Shown in pieces: positions 6,999 to 15,025 of a DNA stretch of 17,142 nucleotides. The position numbers and the translations under genes are program-made. The stretch is from positions 1 to 17,142 of the forward strand of contig DATKPK010000058.1 in NCBI GenBank assembly GCA_035524095.1. The letters are read 5' to 3'. The notes under the pieces are model-generated. The model had not been told where the DNA came from. It ran no database searches and saw only the letters and a program-made list of their open reading frames with translations. Within the stretch, counting starts at the first letter, position 1, and every line of letters starts with the position of its first letter. Source of the stretch: DATJUF01 sp035524095. GTDB lineage: Bacteria > Desulfobacterota > Binatia > Binatales > Binataceae.

Positions 6999-8429
6999 AT
7001 GGCTGCAGCAGTAACAAACGGGCGCATCAGCCAAATCCTCGGCAATGTCATCGACGTTGAATTTTCCAATGGTTCGCTTCCGCCGATCATGACCGCCTTG
7101 CGGGTCACCAACCCGACCATCGACGAGCGCGCCGATAATCTCGTACTCGAAGTCGCGCAGCATCTCGGTGAAAACACTGTCCGCTGCATCGCGATGGACA
7201 CCACCGACGGACTCGTCCGCGGGATGGATGTCAACAATACCGGCGCGCCTATTTCGGTGCCGGTTGGCGACGGTACGCTCGGCCGCCTGATGAACGTCAC
7301 CGGTGATCCGGTCGACGAAGCTGGCCCCATCGACACCGGGCTTCGGATGCCCATTCATCGCGACGCCCCAGACTTTGCCGATCAAGCCACCGAGGTCGAG
7401 ATCCTCGAAACCGGCATCAAAGTCCTTGACCTCATTTGCCCTTACGCTCGCGGCGGCAAAATCGGCCTGTTTGGCGGCGCCGGTGTCGGCAAGACCGTCA
7501 CCATCCTTGAACTGATCAACAATATCGCCAAGCAACACGGCGGTGTCTCGGTATTTGCCGGTGTCGGAGAGCGCTCGCGTGAGGGCAATGACCTGTATCG
7601 CGAACTGCAGGAGTCAGGCGTTCTATCCAAGACCGCCCTCGTCTATGGTCAGATGAACGAGCCGCCTGGCGCTCGCGCTCGCGTCGCCCTGACCGGCGTT
7701 ACTGTGGCGGAATACTTCCGCGACGAACAGGGCAAAGACGTCCTTCTATTCATCGACAACATTTTCCGTTTCGTTCAGGCTAACTCTGAGGTTTCGGCGC
7801 TCCTCGGCCGTATGCCCAGCGCAGTCGGCTATCAGCCCACCCTCGGCACCGACATCGGCGAGCTCGAAGAGCGCATTACGACCACCAAAAAGGGCGCTAT
7901 CACTTCGGTTCAGGCAGTTTACGTCCCCGCCGACGACTACACCGATCCTGCGCCGGCCACTACCTTCTCGCATCTCGACGCTATCACTGCGCTAGACCGC
8001 AAAATTTTTGAGAAGGCTATTTTCCCTGCCGTCGATCCGCTCGCATCTACCTCGCGCGCCCTCGATCCGCAGGTTGTCGGCGACGAGCACTATCAGGTCG
8101 CAAGGCAGGTTCAGCAGATACTCCAGCGTTACAAGGATCTCCAGGACATCATCGCCATCCTCGGCATGGACGAGCTTTCCGCCGAAGACAAACTTGTCGT
8201 CTCGCGCGCCCGCCGCGTCGAGCGTTTTCTTTCACAGGCGATGTTCGTCGCGGAGCCCTTCACCAATATTCCAGGCGCTTACGTGCCCCGCGCCGAGACC
8301 GTGCGCGGCTTCAAGGAAATCCTCGAAGGCAAATGCGACGACATGCCCGAGCAGGCTTTCTATCTGGTCGGCACTATCGATGACGCCCGCGCCAAGGCCG
8401 AACGTCTGGCTCGCGGCGAAGCGCGCTAG
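6999..8429 (+). CDS. atpD: ATP synthase F1 subunit beta
   Basis: This 476-residue catalytic subunit carries out ATP synthesis and hydrolysis. The P-loop is GGAGVGKT (159-166). The catalytic glutamate is E191 in GERSREGND. Walker B is LLFIDNIFRF (249-258), followed by SALLGRMPSAVGYQPTL, and the DELSAED loop (391-397) that meets gamma is in the C-terminal helical domain. All key residues look intact and the length is normal. A first stretch of Ala and Val precedes the usual GRISQILGNVIDVEF start of the barrel. The ribosome site is weak (AGGGAC about fifteen bases before the ATG), so coupling to atpG is possible. It is followed 34 bases later by atpC. Confidence 0.97.
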   Translation: MAAAVTNGRISQILGNVIDVEFSNGSLPPIMTALRVTNPTIDERADNLVLEVAQHLGENTVRCIAMDTTDGLVRGMDVNNTGAPISVPVGDGTLGRLMNVTGDPVDEAGPIDTGLRMPIHRDAPDFADQATEVEILETGIKVLDLICPYARGGKIGLFGGAGVGKTVTILELINNIAKQHGGVSVFAGVGERSREGNDLYRELQESGVLSKTALVYGQMNEPPGARARVALTGVTVAEYFRDEQGKDVLLFIDNIFRFVQANSEVSALLGRMPSAVGYQPTLGTDIGELEERITTTKKGAITSVQAVYVPADDYTDPAPATTFSHLDAITALDRKIFEKAIFPAVDPLASTSRALDPQVVGDEHYQVARQVQQILQRYKDLQDIIAILGMDELSAEDKLVVSRARRVERFLSQAMFVAEPFTNIPGAYVPRAETVRGFKEILEGKCDDMPEQAFYLVGTIDDARAKAERLARGEAR

Positions 8430-8463
8430 TCCATCCGGAGAACCTTACTACCGTTAGATACCG

Positions 8464-8886
8464 ATGGCCGACACCTTTCAATTCAAGCTCGTGACGCCGA
8501 CCGGCGTCCTCTTCGACGGACCCGTTGAACAGGTCACCGCCGTCGGCGCGCTCGGCGAATTTGGCGTGCTCCCCCTGCACATCAACTACATCACCTCGCT
8601 GGTGCCGGGCATCCTCACGATCAAGATCAGCGAGGGCCGCTTCGAGGAGCTATGGCTCGCTGGCGGACTCGCCGAAGTAAAAGACGGTGTGATGACCGTC
8701 CTTGCCACCGACGCTCTCCAGCCGGAGAAAATCGACACCCAAAAGGCCGCCGCCGAAGTCCCGAACGCCGAGAGTAAAGTGGCCGGCATGAGCTTCTACG
8801 ACCTCGGCTACTCCGAGGCAGTTCAAGCGGCGCAAGTCGCCCGCACGCAGGCCGAAATCAATCAGTTGCGCCGCGCCCTTCATTAG
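8464..8886 (+). CDS. atpC: ATP synthase F1 subunit epsilon
   Basis: This 140-residue subunit sits at the foot of gamma on the c-ring and, in many bacteria, restrains ATP hydrolysis. The N-terminal beta-sandwich shows FKLVTPTGVLFDGPVEQVTA and the family hallmark GEFGVLPLHINYITSLVPG, and about residues 87-140 form the helical hairpin. An in-frame stop at 8455-8457 fixes ATG 8464 as the first start. The nearest purine-rich site, GGAG at 8437-8440, is 23 bases away, so initiation may rely on coupling with atpD. It is the last gene of the operon and converges with a gene for an unknown secreted protein. Confidence 0.95.
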   Translation: MADTFQFKLVTPTGVLFDGPVEQVTAVGALGEFGVLPLHINYITSLVPGILTIKISEGRFEELWLAGGLAEVKDGVMTVLATDALQPEKIDTQKAAAEVPNAESKVAGMSFYDLGYSEAVQAAQVARTQAEINQLRRALH

Positions 8887-8892
8887 AGCCGC

Positions 8893-8910
8893 CGCGCAAG
8901 CGTCTCTTTT
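8893..8910 (+). terminator. Weak candidate terminator after atpC
   Basis: CGC-GCAA-GCG at 8893-8902 forms a short stem capped by a GNRA-type tetraloop, extended weakly by GAG and CTC on either side, and is followed by CTCTTTTCC. It lies right after the atpC stop. The stem is only three solid pairs, so the call rests mainly on position and the T-run. Confidence 0.3.
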
Positions 8911-8984
8911 CCTCCAAGTTCACGGCGCAGCCGTATCGCCAATCGGTGCAACCTGCCGCCGACCCCAACCGCATCTAGGCACGG

Positions 8985-9536
8985 CTAGCGTTCGACAACG
9001 CCGCTCAGCGTCAGCTTCAGAGTCTCTGGTGACCTCGTCATCTGCGCTGTTCCGCTTACCTGCCCCCAACCTTTCAAATTTTCGCTTGATCTTATCAGCT
9101 GATAACCGCCCGTAATTTCTTCCTGGCCGTCGATTTCCATATTATCCTCCGCCGCTGGACATCGGTTCAGCTGAGCTACGATTTCTTGCCCCGGCGCGAT
9201 CTTGGTTGAGTAGCAGATGTCGAGATAGACCGGAGCGCATCCTTCGTCGTCCGCTGACGCACCGGTCGAATCGAATGGTCCACTCGCCACGTCGATCTCC
9301 GCCTTGCCATTGCCCACCGCACGGCCTTTTACCTTCCCGGCGAAAACTACTTCAGTACAGAGCCCTCCGGCCGCACATGAACTCGCGAATTTGGAGCAGG
9401 TCGGCATGCGCGTGCTCTGCGATGCCTTTATCGTAATCGCATTCGAGTAAACCTCGGCGTTTAGAAAAGCCGGTGCCGCCAACGCTATGAATAGAGCTAA
9501 CAAAACAGTGAGCCACGGCCATTTCGGACGCCGCAT
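8985..9536 (-). CDS. Secreted six-cysteine protein of unknown function
   Basis: I do not recognise this family. From ATG 9536 it is 183 residues. RRPKW followed by a hydrophobic stretch LTVLLALFIALAAPAF and then LNA|EV at about residue 27 looks like a Sec signal peptide. The mature part has six cysteines (47, 54, 60, 100, 108, 126), enough for three disulfides, short beta-like segments, many Gly, Ser and Thr, and an acidic stretch near 130-140. It lacks a lipobox and any transmembrane helix after the signal. The start is chosen because GAGGGGGCGGA precedes it on the minus strand and it puts the signal at the very N-terminus; an upstream in-frame ATG at 9644 would add 36 residues ahead of the signal. 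It stands alone, convergent with atpC. Confidence 0.7.
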   Translation of the reverse strand: MRRPKWPWLTVLLALFIALAAPAFLNAEVYSNAITIKASQSTRMPTCSKFASSCAAGGLCTEVVFAGKVKGRAVGNGKAEIDVASGPFDSTGASADDEGCAPVYLDICYSTKIAPGQEIVAQLNRCPAAEDNMEIDGQEEITGGYQLIRSSENLKGWGQVSGTAQMTRSPETLKLTLSGVVER

Positions 9537-9781
9537 ATAATCCGCCCCCTCAGAAGCGAACGGTCGTGCTGTCCAAAAACGCCAAGAAGGCGTTAATGGA
9601 GCACAGACAGTATCTATTGCTGTCGCCAATGATGCCAGCGTCATCTACAACGGCGCTGTTGCAATTAGAGGCCGCCAGACGACGATTTTATGACGCTTCC
9701 GTTATTTTGCTTTGACGGGGACCGCCGCTGAGGTGCGAATTCAATAAGAAAAGCTTATTCGGCAGATAATTGCGGCGGGTT
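9537..9781. other. Gap between the secreted-protein gene and the RND remnant
   Basis: No gene is supported here. AATAAG at 9743-9748 and CTTATT at 9754-9759 form a six-base AT-rich hairpin with a five-base loop, which could be a weak terminator for transcripts coming from the efflux genes. I see no convincing promoter for the secreted-protein gene, although it should lie here. Confidence 0.4.
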
Positions 9782-9990
9782 TCAGCGGCTGGACGCCCGC
9801 TGCTTCAATGCGCGAGCGTTGAGGTCGTTCTGCACCGGGATAAAGTTGATGGCACGAACAGAATCGCCAGCCGTATCGAGGCCATCACCTGGCCGAATGC
9901 GACCCAGAGCCATTGTTGAACCGCTGAGTCCGCGTCGCCCTCTCCCTAGAAGGACTATCTGATCAAAGCTTTGATGCCGTCCGGTCAAAG
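9782..9990 (-). pseudogene. Putative decayed C-terminal remnant of an RND efflux pump gene
   Basis: On the minus strand, 9897 to 9850 reads FGQVMASIRLAILFVP without interruption. This resembles the last transmembrane segment of RND/HAE1 pumps, where AcrB has MGGMVTATVLAIFFVP: the Gly, the LAI and the FVP coincide at the same spacing. Upstream, another frame reads GSTMALG, comparable to the residues before that helix, so a frameshift or small deletion would lie between. The reading frame of the helix has stops on both sides, so it is not an intact gene. It lies directly downstream of the adaptor gene, where an RND gene would be expected in an OMF-MFP-RND order. A 68-codon frame starting with TTG at 9988 covers the same DNA but has no ribosome site or recognisable product. 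The similarity is short and needs a proper search. Confidence 0.4.
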
Positions 9991-11214
9991 CTAATTGCCC
10001 GTTATCACCGTGGCACCGTTTTCGGCCTTCAATGTTGTCCGCTCTGGTGCAACCTCGCGCCCCGGTATCGCCTGCAGCAGGCCATCGACGATTACCCAGT
10101 CGCCCGCGGTCAGCCCATCTTCGATTACCAGCTTGTCGCCCATCTGCTGGCCGGTCTTGACACTTTTGCGCTCAACCAGATCTTTGTCATCAACGACCAA
10201 TACGTATTCTCCCTGTTGATCGAAGCTGACCGCCTCGCCCGGCACCAGCAGCGCCTCGCGCTTCTCTTGGGCGGCAATCCTAACCCGTGCGAACAAGCCG
10301 GGCACTGTGTCCAGCTGATCATTTGGAAAGATCGCACGCACCTGTAAAGTGCCGGTCGTTGGCGTGACACTTATCGAGGCGAAGTCCAGCCGCCCCTGAT
10401 GGGGGAAGCCATTCTCATTGACCAATCCATAATACGCGGGAACTACGACGTTGCTCAGGTACCCTTGAGTAGCACCCGGATGGCGTTCCGCGATACGCAG
10501 CAAATCGCTTTCATTGATCGTGAAATAGACATAGATAGGATTAATCCGGTTGATCTCCGCCAACGTTGTTTGCTGGCCCGCCGATCCCACCAGGTTTCCG
10601 GGATCGACCAGATGACGCCCGATTTTCCCGTCGAACGGAGCCCGAACCTCAGTGTAGCTGAGGTTGAGCTTCGCAATTACAACCTGTGCGTTCGCCGCAG
10701 CGAGCGACGCCGCTGCCGAATCCCGTTCCGCATGCCACCGGTCAACCTCAGTGGCCGCCGCCGCGCCCTTGGTGAGTAACGCAGCGTAACGCTTATATTC
10801 CGTGCCGGCATGCCACAACTCTGCTTTGGCCGACGCCACTTGCGCCTCCGCTTGTAGCAATTGCGCTTGGTACTGTGTCTGCTGAATCGTGAATAGCAGG
10901 TCGCCTTTTTTGACTATGGCGCCATCCTTGAAATAGATCTTCTCGAGATAGCCTTCGACGCGTGCGACCAGCTTGACTGAATCTATAGCCGCGGTGTTTC
11001 CGGTGAAATCGATATAGTCTGCGATTTCCTCATTCACCGGTTGCGCGACTGTTACCGCTGGAGGCGGTGGCGGCGCCGGTGCTTCACTACCCTTGCAACC
11101 GGCCAAGCTCTGCACTGCAACGATAGCTACTAAGATCACTACAGTTCGAAGCAGACCATCAACCCGAGGCGTCGCGCAGCGCAATCTTCGTATTATTTCT
11201 CTAGCCGATTCCAT
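9991..11214 (-). CDS. RND efflux periplasmic adaptor (membrane fusion) lipoprotein
   Basis: This 407-residue protein should bridge an inner-membrane RND pump and an outer membrane channel. A hydrophobic signal ends in the lipobox SLAGC with the lipidated Cys at 40, followed by a Pro-rich linker. The first lipoyl half-motif (DSVKLVARVEGYLEKIYFKD, 78-97) leads into a coiled-coil hairpin at about 113-185, then the second half LSYTEVRAPFDGKIGR (185-200). The beta-barrel and membrane-proximal domains follow, with VPGLFARVRI and LLVPGEAV typical of the AcrA/MexE group. The signal has a long n-region and the ATG lacks a clear Shine-Dalgarno sequence, so translation may be coupled to the outer membrane factor gene that ends 18 bases upstream. 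No RND pump gene follows. Confidence 0.92.
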   Translation of the reverse strand: MESAREIIRRLRCATPRVDGLLRTVVILVAIVAVQSLAGCKGSEAPAPPPPPAVTVAQPVNEEIADYIDFTGNTAAIDSVKLVARVEGYLEKIYFKDGAIVKKGDLLFTIQQTQYQAQLLQAEAQVASAKAELWHAGTEYKRYAALLTKGAAAATEVDRWHAERDSAAASLAAANAQVVIAKLNLSYTEVRAPFDGKIGRHLVDPGNLVGSAGQQTTLAEINRINPIYVYFTINESDLLRIAERHPGATQGYLSNVVVPAYYGLVNENGFPHQGRLDFASISVTPTTGTLQVRAIFPNDQLDTVPGLFARVRIAAQEKREALLVPGEAVSFDQQGEYVLVVDDKDLVERKSVKTGQQMGDKLVIEDGLTAGDWVIVDGLLQAIPGREVAPERTTLKAENGATVITGN

Positions 11215-11232
11215 ATTGTCGCACTGCTTGGG

Positions 11233-12816
11233 TCATTCAGGTGGCCGGACCAGCGGTCCTCGGTCGCTAGCCGCCGGCAATCCAGGCGCGCTCGGCTGCA
11301 ATAGTTCCGGATTCAGCAATCTCCCCCAATTAGTCCGCTTTGCCATCTGAGACTGCGTCTCGGCGGGAACGAAATCGTGGCCCTCGCGAATTTCCCAGCC
11401 GCCGCCCAATGCTCGATAGGTATTTATTAGGCCTAAGGGTATGTTCGCACGCGCCAGCGTGTAGTTATCTTCCGCTTCCAGCAGATTCTCTTCCGCCAGC
11501 AGCACCGCAGTGAAGATCGTTGTCCCTTCCTTGTATTGAATCAGCGATATCCGCATTGCGCCGGCGGCCGCCTCGACACTTTGTTCGAGATAGGCGGTTT
11601 GTTTGCGCGATTCGATATAAAGGGACAATGCATTTTCAACGTCGGCCTGAGCACTCAGCACAGCATTCTGATAATTGACCAGGAGTTCCTGAAATTTCGC
11701 ATCCTGCAGGCGGACATTATTGGTGATCTGTCCGTAATTCAGGATATTCCAGCTAATCGACGGTCCCGCGCTGAATTCCAAACTTGCGCTGGTGAACAAG
11801 TCCGTGAGCGTATTATGACCGGTGTTGCTGGCGACTGTCGCCACGCTGCCTACGAGGCTTAGGGCTGGCAGCAAATCGGCCTTCGCGACTCCTATCTGTG
11901 AGCATTGGGACGCAGCCTCTAGTTCTGCCGCACGGATATCCGGGCGCCGCCGCAAAAGATCAGCTGGAATTCCTACCGCTACGCTCTCCGGCGCTGCGGG
12001 AATCTCAGTGCTGCTTCCAAGAAGCCCGTCAATCGTTCCCGGTGGTGAGCCGATCAGGGCACTCATCGCATTCTTCATCTGGGCGATCTGAATAGTCAGT
12101 TGCGGTATAGTCGCTTCAGTCGCGCCCAAAACGTTCTGCGCTTGATATACATCGAGTTGCGAGGTCACGCCGCCCGTGAAGCGATCATTGGCAACCTGCA
12201 GCACCTCTTTTTGCCGTTTGACGTTCTCTCGAGCGATAGCCAGTTCGGTTTGCTCAGCCCGCATCGTTACATAGTCGGAGGCTACGTCGGCAGTCAGCGT
12301 CACCAAGACGTCATCGTATTGCGCGACCGACGCGAGAAAGGCGTCATCGGCTGATTCAACTCCACGCCTAAACTTGCCCCACAAATCGAGTTCCCAAGCC
12401 GCCTGCGCACCCACGGAATCTGACCAATATCTATTGTTGACTATGTTGTACGGGATAGAGGCCGGTATGCGATTATAGCTGATCGAAGAAGTGATCTCCT
12501 GCTGCTGCGGATAAAATTCTCCGATGGCGATCCCCAACTGTGCGCGAGCTTCGAGCACCCTCACTCCCGCCGCCCGCAGCGTCAGGTTCTGCGCGTACGC
12601 CGTTTGGATTATCCGGGTAAGTACCGGATCGCTGAACGTGTCCCACCAGTCGCGATAACGTGGCGGGGTAGCGAGCACGTTCGGCTCGCCAGACTCCATC
12701 CATTGCTGACTTACTTTGACTTGTGGCAGCTTGAAGTCGGGACCAATCATACAGCCCGCCACGAGCAGCAGCATCAGCGCGGCGAGAAGGGCCAGCTTGC
12801 GCAAGCGCGAGATCAT
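11233..12816 (-). CDS. Outer membrane efflux factor, NodT/OprM-like lipoprotein
   Basis: This 527-residue protein belongs to the TolC-like outer membrane factors that form the trimeric exit duct of tripartite pumps. The signal peptide ends in the lipobox LLVAGC with Cys at 22. The family hallmarks are present: the early DWWDTFSDPVLTRII, two repeats of long helices with LDLWGKFRRGVESA and DVASDYVTMRAEQTELAIARENV, the LLRRRPDIRAAE motif, and LGGGWE where many members end. After that comes a tail of about 53 residues containing MAKRTNWGRLL and a Pro-rich end; a similar tail is common in NodT-type proteins. It is the first gene of the efflux unit. Upstream lies a palindrome at 12871-12887 that could be an operator. 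The ATG has only a weak ribosome site. Confidence 0.93.
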   Translation of the reverse strand: MISRLRKLALLAALMLLLVAGCMIGPDFKLPQVKVSQQWMESGEPNVLATPPRYRDWWDTFSDPVLTRIIQTAYAQNLTLRAAGVRVLEARAQLGIAIGEFYPQQQEITSSISYNRIPASIPYNIVNNRYWSDSVGAQAAWELDLWGKFRRGVESADDAFLASVAQYDDVLVTLTADVASDYVTMRAEQTELAIARENVKRQKEVLQVANDRFTGGVTSQLDVYQAQNVLGATEATIPQLTIQIAQMKNAMSALIGSPPGTIDGLLGSSTEIPAAPESVAVGIPADLLRRRPDIRAAELEAASQCSQIGVAKADLLPALSLVGSVATVASNTGHNTLTDLFTSASLEFSAGPSISWNILNYGQITNNVRLQDAKFQELLVNYQNAVLSAQADVENALSLYIESRKQTAYLEQSVEAAAGAMRISLIQYKEGTTIFTAVLLAEENLLEAEDNYTLARANIPLGLINTYRALGGGWEIREGHDFVPAETQSQMAKRTNWGRLLNPELLQPSAPGLPAASDRGPLVRPPE

Positions 12817-12870
12817 GAATTCAACGCGCGCGTCTTTGAACCGGAAGTTGTCTTGACATGCCGCTAGCTC

Positions 12871-12887
12871 AGGCGCTCAAAGCGCCT
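12871..12887. repeat. Perfect 7-bp palindrome upstream of the efflux genes
   Basis: AGGCGCT, a CAA spacer and AGCGCCT form a perfect inverted repeat of 17 bases, 55 bases upstream of the outer membrane factor start and in the divergent gap with the aldo/keto reductase. It could be an operator for a local regulator or, read on the plus strand where TTTG follows, a poor terminator. No regulator gene lies in the window. The rest of the 277-base gap contains no gene. Confidence 0.35.
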
Positions 12888-13059
12888 TTGTTGGTATCAC
12901 AAACGTCTCTTAGAGGCTAGTAGATGCGGCTGCCAACCTTCTTTGAGACTTGCCCGGCAGTATCTAGGTTGACGAGGTCTCGACTTCAGGGAATTGGCCT
13001 TTTCCCGAATGGCTTTGTGCACGATAGCGCCTTGGCGATGATAACCTTACGGCAGCTCC

Positions 13060-13068
13060 TGCTACACT
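13060..13068 (+). promoter_or_regulatory. Candidate extended -10 element for the aldo/keto reductase
   Basis: TGCTACACT at 13060-13068 reads as an extended -10 (TGn plus TACACT). A start of transcription near 13075 would leave a short leader containing the ribosome site at 13082. The -35 region is poor (GATAAC at 17-base spacing), so the call is weak. Confidence 0.3.
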
Positions 13069-13093
13069 GAAATCCACCGCTGGAGGCTTACCG

Positions 13094-13924
13094 ATGGAAC
13101 TGAAGGAACTTGGCGCGTCGGGCAGGATGGTCCCTGAAATCGGGATTGGCGTATGGCGTTACGGCGGCGGTGTTGAGCCACTCCGTAGGGCTATCGATCT
13201 TGGCGCATCACTAATCGACACGGCCGAGGTTTACGGCACCGAAGGCATAGTGGGGCAGGCGATCAAGGGCATTCGCGATCGCGTCTTCGTCGCATCGAAA
13301 GTCGCGGGCAATCATCTGCGCCACGACGAGGTCCTGAAAGCCGCGGAGGCGAGCCTCAAGCGAATGGACATAAGTTGCATCGACCTTTATCAGATTCATT
13401 GGCCGGCTGGCCACGTTCCGATCAAAGAGACGATGCGCGCGATGGAGCAACTGGCCGACCGCGGCATGATTAAGTATATCGGCGTCAGCAACTTCTCAGC
13501 CGCTGAGACCCGTGAAGCGATTGCGGCAATGAAAAATCACCCCATAGCCTCCAATCAAGTCATATACAGTCTCAACCGGCGTGGGATCGAGCATGAATTA
13601 GTGCCTTTCTGCGCGCAGAACAAAGTAACTATCATCGCATTCACACCATTGGACAGTGGACGTCTCGCGAAACGCGCCAAGTACGAGTCAAATTCGAGAG
13701 GCATGCGAACTCTCGAACAGATTGCTAACGAAACCGAGCGAACCCTCGCCCAGGTCGCTTTGAACTGGATTACGGCGAAGCCGGGCATGATTGCCATTCC
13801 CAAATCGGATCATACCGAGCGCGTCGAGGAAAATTGCGGCGCCTCGGGATGGCGCCTGTCGGCCGATCAGCTTCGGTCGCTCGACGACGCTTTCACGGCG
13901 TCGGACAGCGCCGAGGAAGATTGA
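13094..13924 (+). CDS. Aldo/keto reductase family oxidoreductase
   Basis: This 276-residue cytosolic NAD(P)H-dependent carbonyl reductase has the (beta/alpha)8 aldo/keto reductase fold. The catalytic tetrad is visible as D42, Y47, K69 and H102, in LIDTAEVYG, VASKV and YQIHWP. YIGVSNFSA and SNQVIYSLNRRG are the usual mid-barrel strands, and the nucleotide-binding end shows MIAIPKSDHTERVEENC. The length is that of the short prokaryotic members. The start is firm: GGAGG at 13082-13086 lies seven bases before the ATG. The substrate is not predictable. It is monocistronic, divergent from the efflux genes and convergent with the DMT transporter. Confidence 0.92.
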   Translation: MELKELGASGRMVPEIGIGVWRYGGGVEPLRRAIDLGASLIDTAEVYGTEGIVGQAIKGIRDRVFVASKVAGNHLRHDEVLKAAEASLKRMDISCIDLYQIHWPAGHVPIKETMRAMEQLADRGMIKYIGVSNFSAAETREAIAAMKNHPIASNQVIYSLNRRGIEHELVPFCAQNKVTIIAFTPLDSGRLAKRAKYESNSRGMRTLEQIANETERTLAQVALNWITAKPGMIAIPKSDHTERVEENCGASGWRLSADQLRSLDDAFTASDSAEED

Positions 13925-13997
13925 AGATAGGCCGATTCTGTGAAAATATAATTACTTTGTGGACCTCGAGCAGCACTTTGGGTATTGGCGGGTTTAG

Positions 13998-14951
13998 TTA
14001 CTCGCTTGCACCCTCGCGAATAGCCGGATGCAGGTTACTCTTATTCTTGGCTGCCGGCAGCGGTTCCGCTGTTCTTCGTTCCTCAACCGGATTAGTCAGT
14101 AGTGCGCTGCCGATGATTGTCAGCGCGAAGGCCGCAAGCCGCATCGAGGCCGCACCGGGATTCGCCGGCAGATGTTCACCGAATACGACTGTCGCACCGG
14201 CGATTGGTACTATATTGGATAGCGCCGTTGATAACGGCATCGCGATAATTCCACGTAGTGCGCTGAACGAGTTCTGCAGCGCGATTAACCCGGCAATATT
14301 TGTAAGTATGGTTGAATAGACATACGGATTAGCCAGAACACGCGAAAGTGTACTTGGTGTCGCTTTCAACAAGTAGTAATCCGTCATCGCCTTGGTATGG
14401 AGGCTCGCGAGACCGAACATCACGCCGGAGAAAAGCGCTGCGGCGATCCCGTTCTGGTGGAGATGAGGCACAGCGTACGGCGCCAGGCCGAGAGCGATTA
14501 AGGCGCTTGATAGCATCACCATTTGCGTTGTCGCAGTTGGGCTTTGCTCCGCTCCCGCGTTCAACGAGAGCCCCATTAGCACCATCCCTGTGATCGTCCC
14601 GATGATCCCAACCCATTCCGCCATGTGCGCCCGTTCACCCAGCACTAACACGGCGAACAGTACGAAAAGCCCGATCCCGCCTTGCATCATCACTGAAACA
14701 ATCGCGACGGGGATAACCGCTTGCGCCACCACATAAACCGCATACCCGGCCGTCTGTAGCCCTAGGCCGCTCAGCCAAATTGGGTCGCTGATCCACCTGC
14801 CCACCGCATACGCGGTCCCGCGCCCCTCAGCGATCGGCAGCGCATGGGCGCGGCCCTTCATCACCAAAACGCCCAAGGCCAGCAGCCCGCTCGCGATTAA
14901 CGCCAACAGCAGATAAAGAGCCTGATCGCCGACGCGTGGTTGAAACTGCAT
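13998..14951 (-). CDS. DMT-superfamily multi-pass transporter, NIPA/EamA-like
   Basis: This 317-residue inner-membrane protein has about nine hydrophobic segments, at roughly 10-31, 57-77, 79-104, 112-130, 142-160, 167-185, 208-226, 232-256 and 270-286. Segments such as QTAGYAVYVVAQAVIPVAIV and LGERAHMAEWVGIIGTITGMVL, and a second half with LANPYVYSTILTN and IVPIAGATVVFGEHL, are like DMT carriers. The layout is closest to the NIPA-type or EamA-type proteins. The transported substrate (Mg2+ in NIPA proteins, metabolites in EamA proteins) cannot be decided. The last 30 residues are charged and cytosolic. The ATG lacks a clear ribosome site, so the start is tentative. It lies 173 bases downstream of the racemase gene, with a hairpin between them. 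Confidence 0.8.
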   Translation of the reverse strand: MQFQPRVGDQALYLLLALIASGLLALGVLVMKGRAHALPIAEGRGTAYAVGRWISDPIWLSGLGLQTAGYAVYVVAQAVIPVAIVSVMMQGGIGLFVLFAVLVLGERAHMAEWVGIIGTITGMVLMGLSLNAGAEQSPTATTQMVMLSSALIALGLAPYAVPHLHQNGIAAALFSGVMFGLASLHTKAMTDYYLLKATPSTLSRVLANPYVYSTILTNIAGLIALQNSFSALRGIIAMPLSTALSNIVPIAGATVVFGEHLPANPGAASMRLAAFALTIIGSALLTNPVEERRTAEPLPAAKNKSNLHPAIREGASE

Positions 14952-15025
14952 CGATGCTAACCGAACGACTCGAATTGAGAACTGATCTGGGCTTCCCCAA
15001 TAAGTGGATGCAGGATCGGAACAGA

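Noticed and set aside
9537..9644. ATG 9644 as the start of the secreted-protein gene
   Set aside because: It would bury the signal peptide behind 36 residues, while ATG 9536 has a G-rich ribosome site and a standard signal.
9782..9988. The 68-codon frame starting at TTG 9988 as an intact gene
   Set aside because: TTG start two bases after the adaptor stop, no Shine-Dalgarno site and no recognisable product; the RND-like segment is in a different frame.
12853..12858. Perfect TTGACA as a -35 box upstream of the aldo/keto reductase
   Set aside because: At 17-base spacing the -10 position reads CTCAAA, inside the palindrome, and no better -10 exists at 16-18 bases.
13834..14319. A 161-codon plus-strand frame opposite the DMT transporter
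   Set aside because: Antisense to a membrane protein with clear hydrophobic periodicity; no motif of its own.
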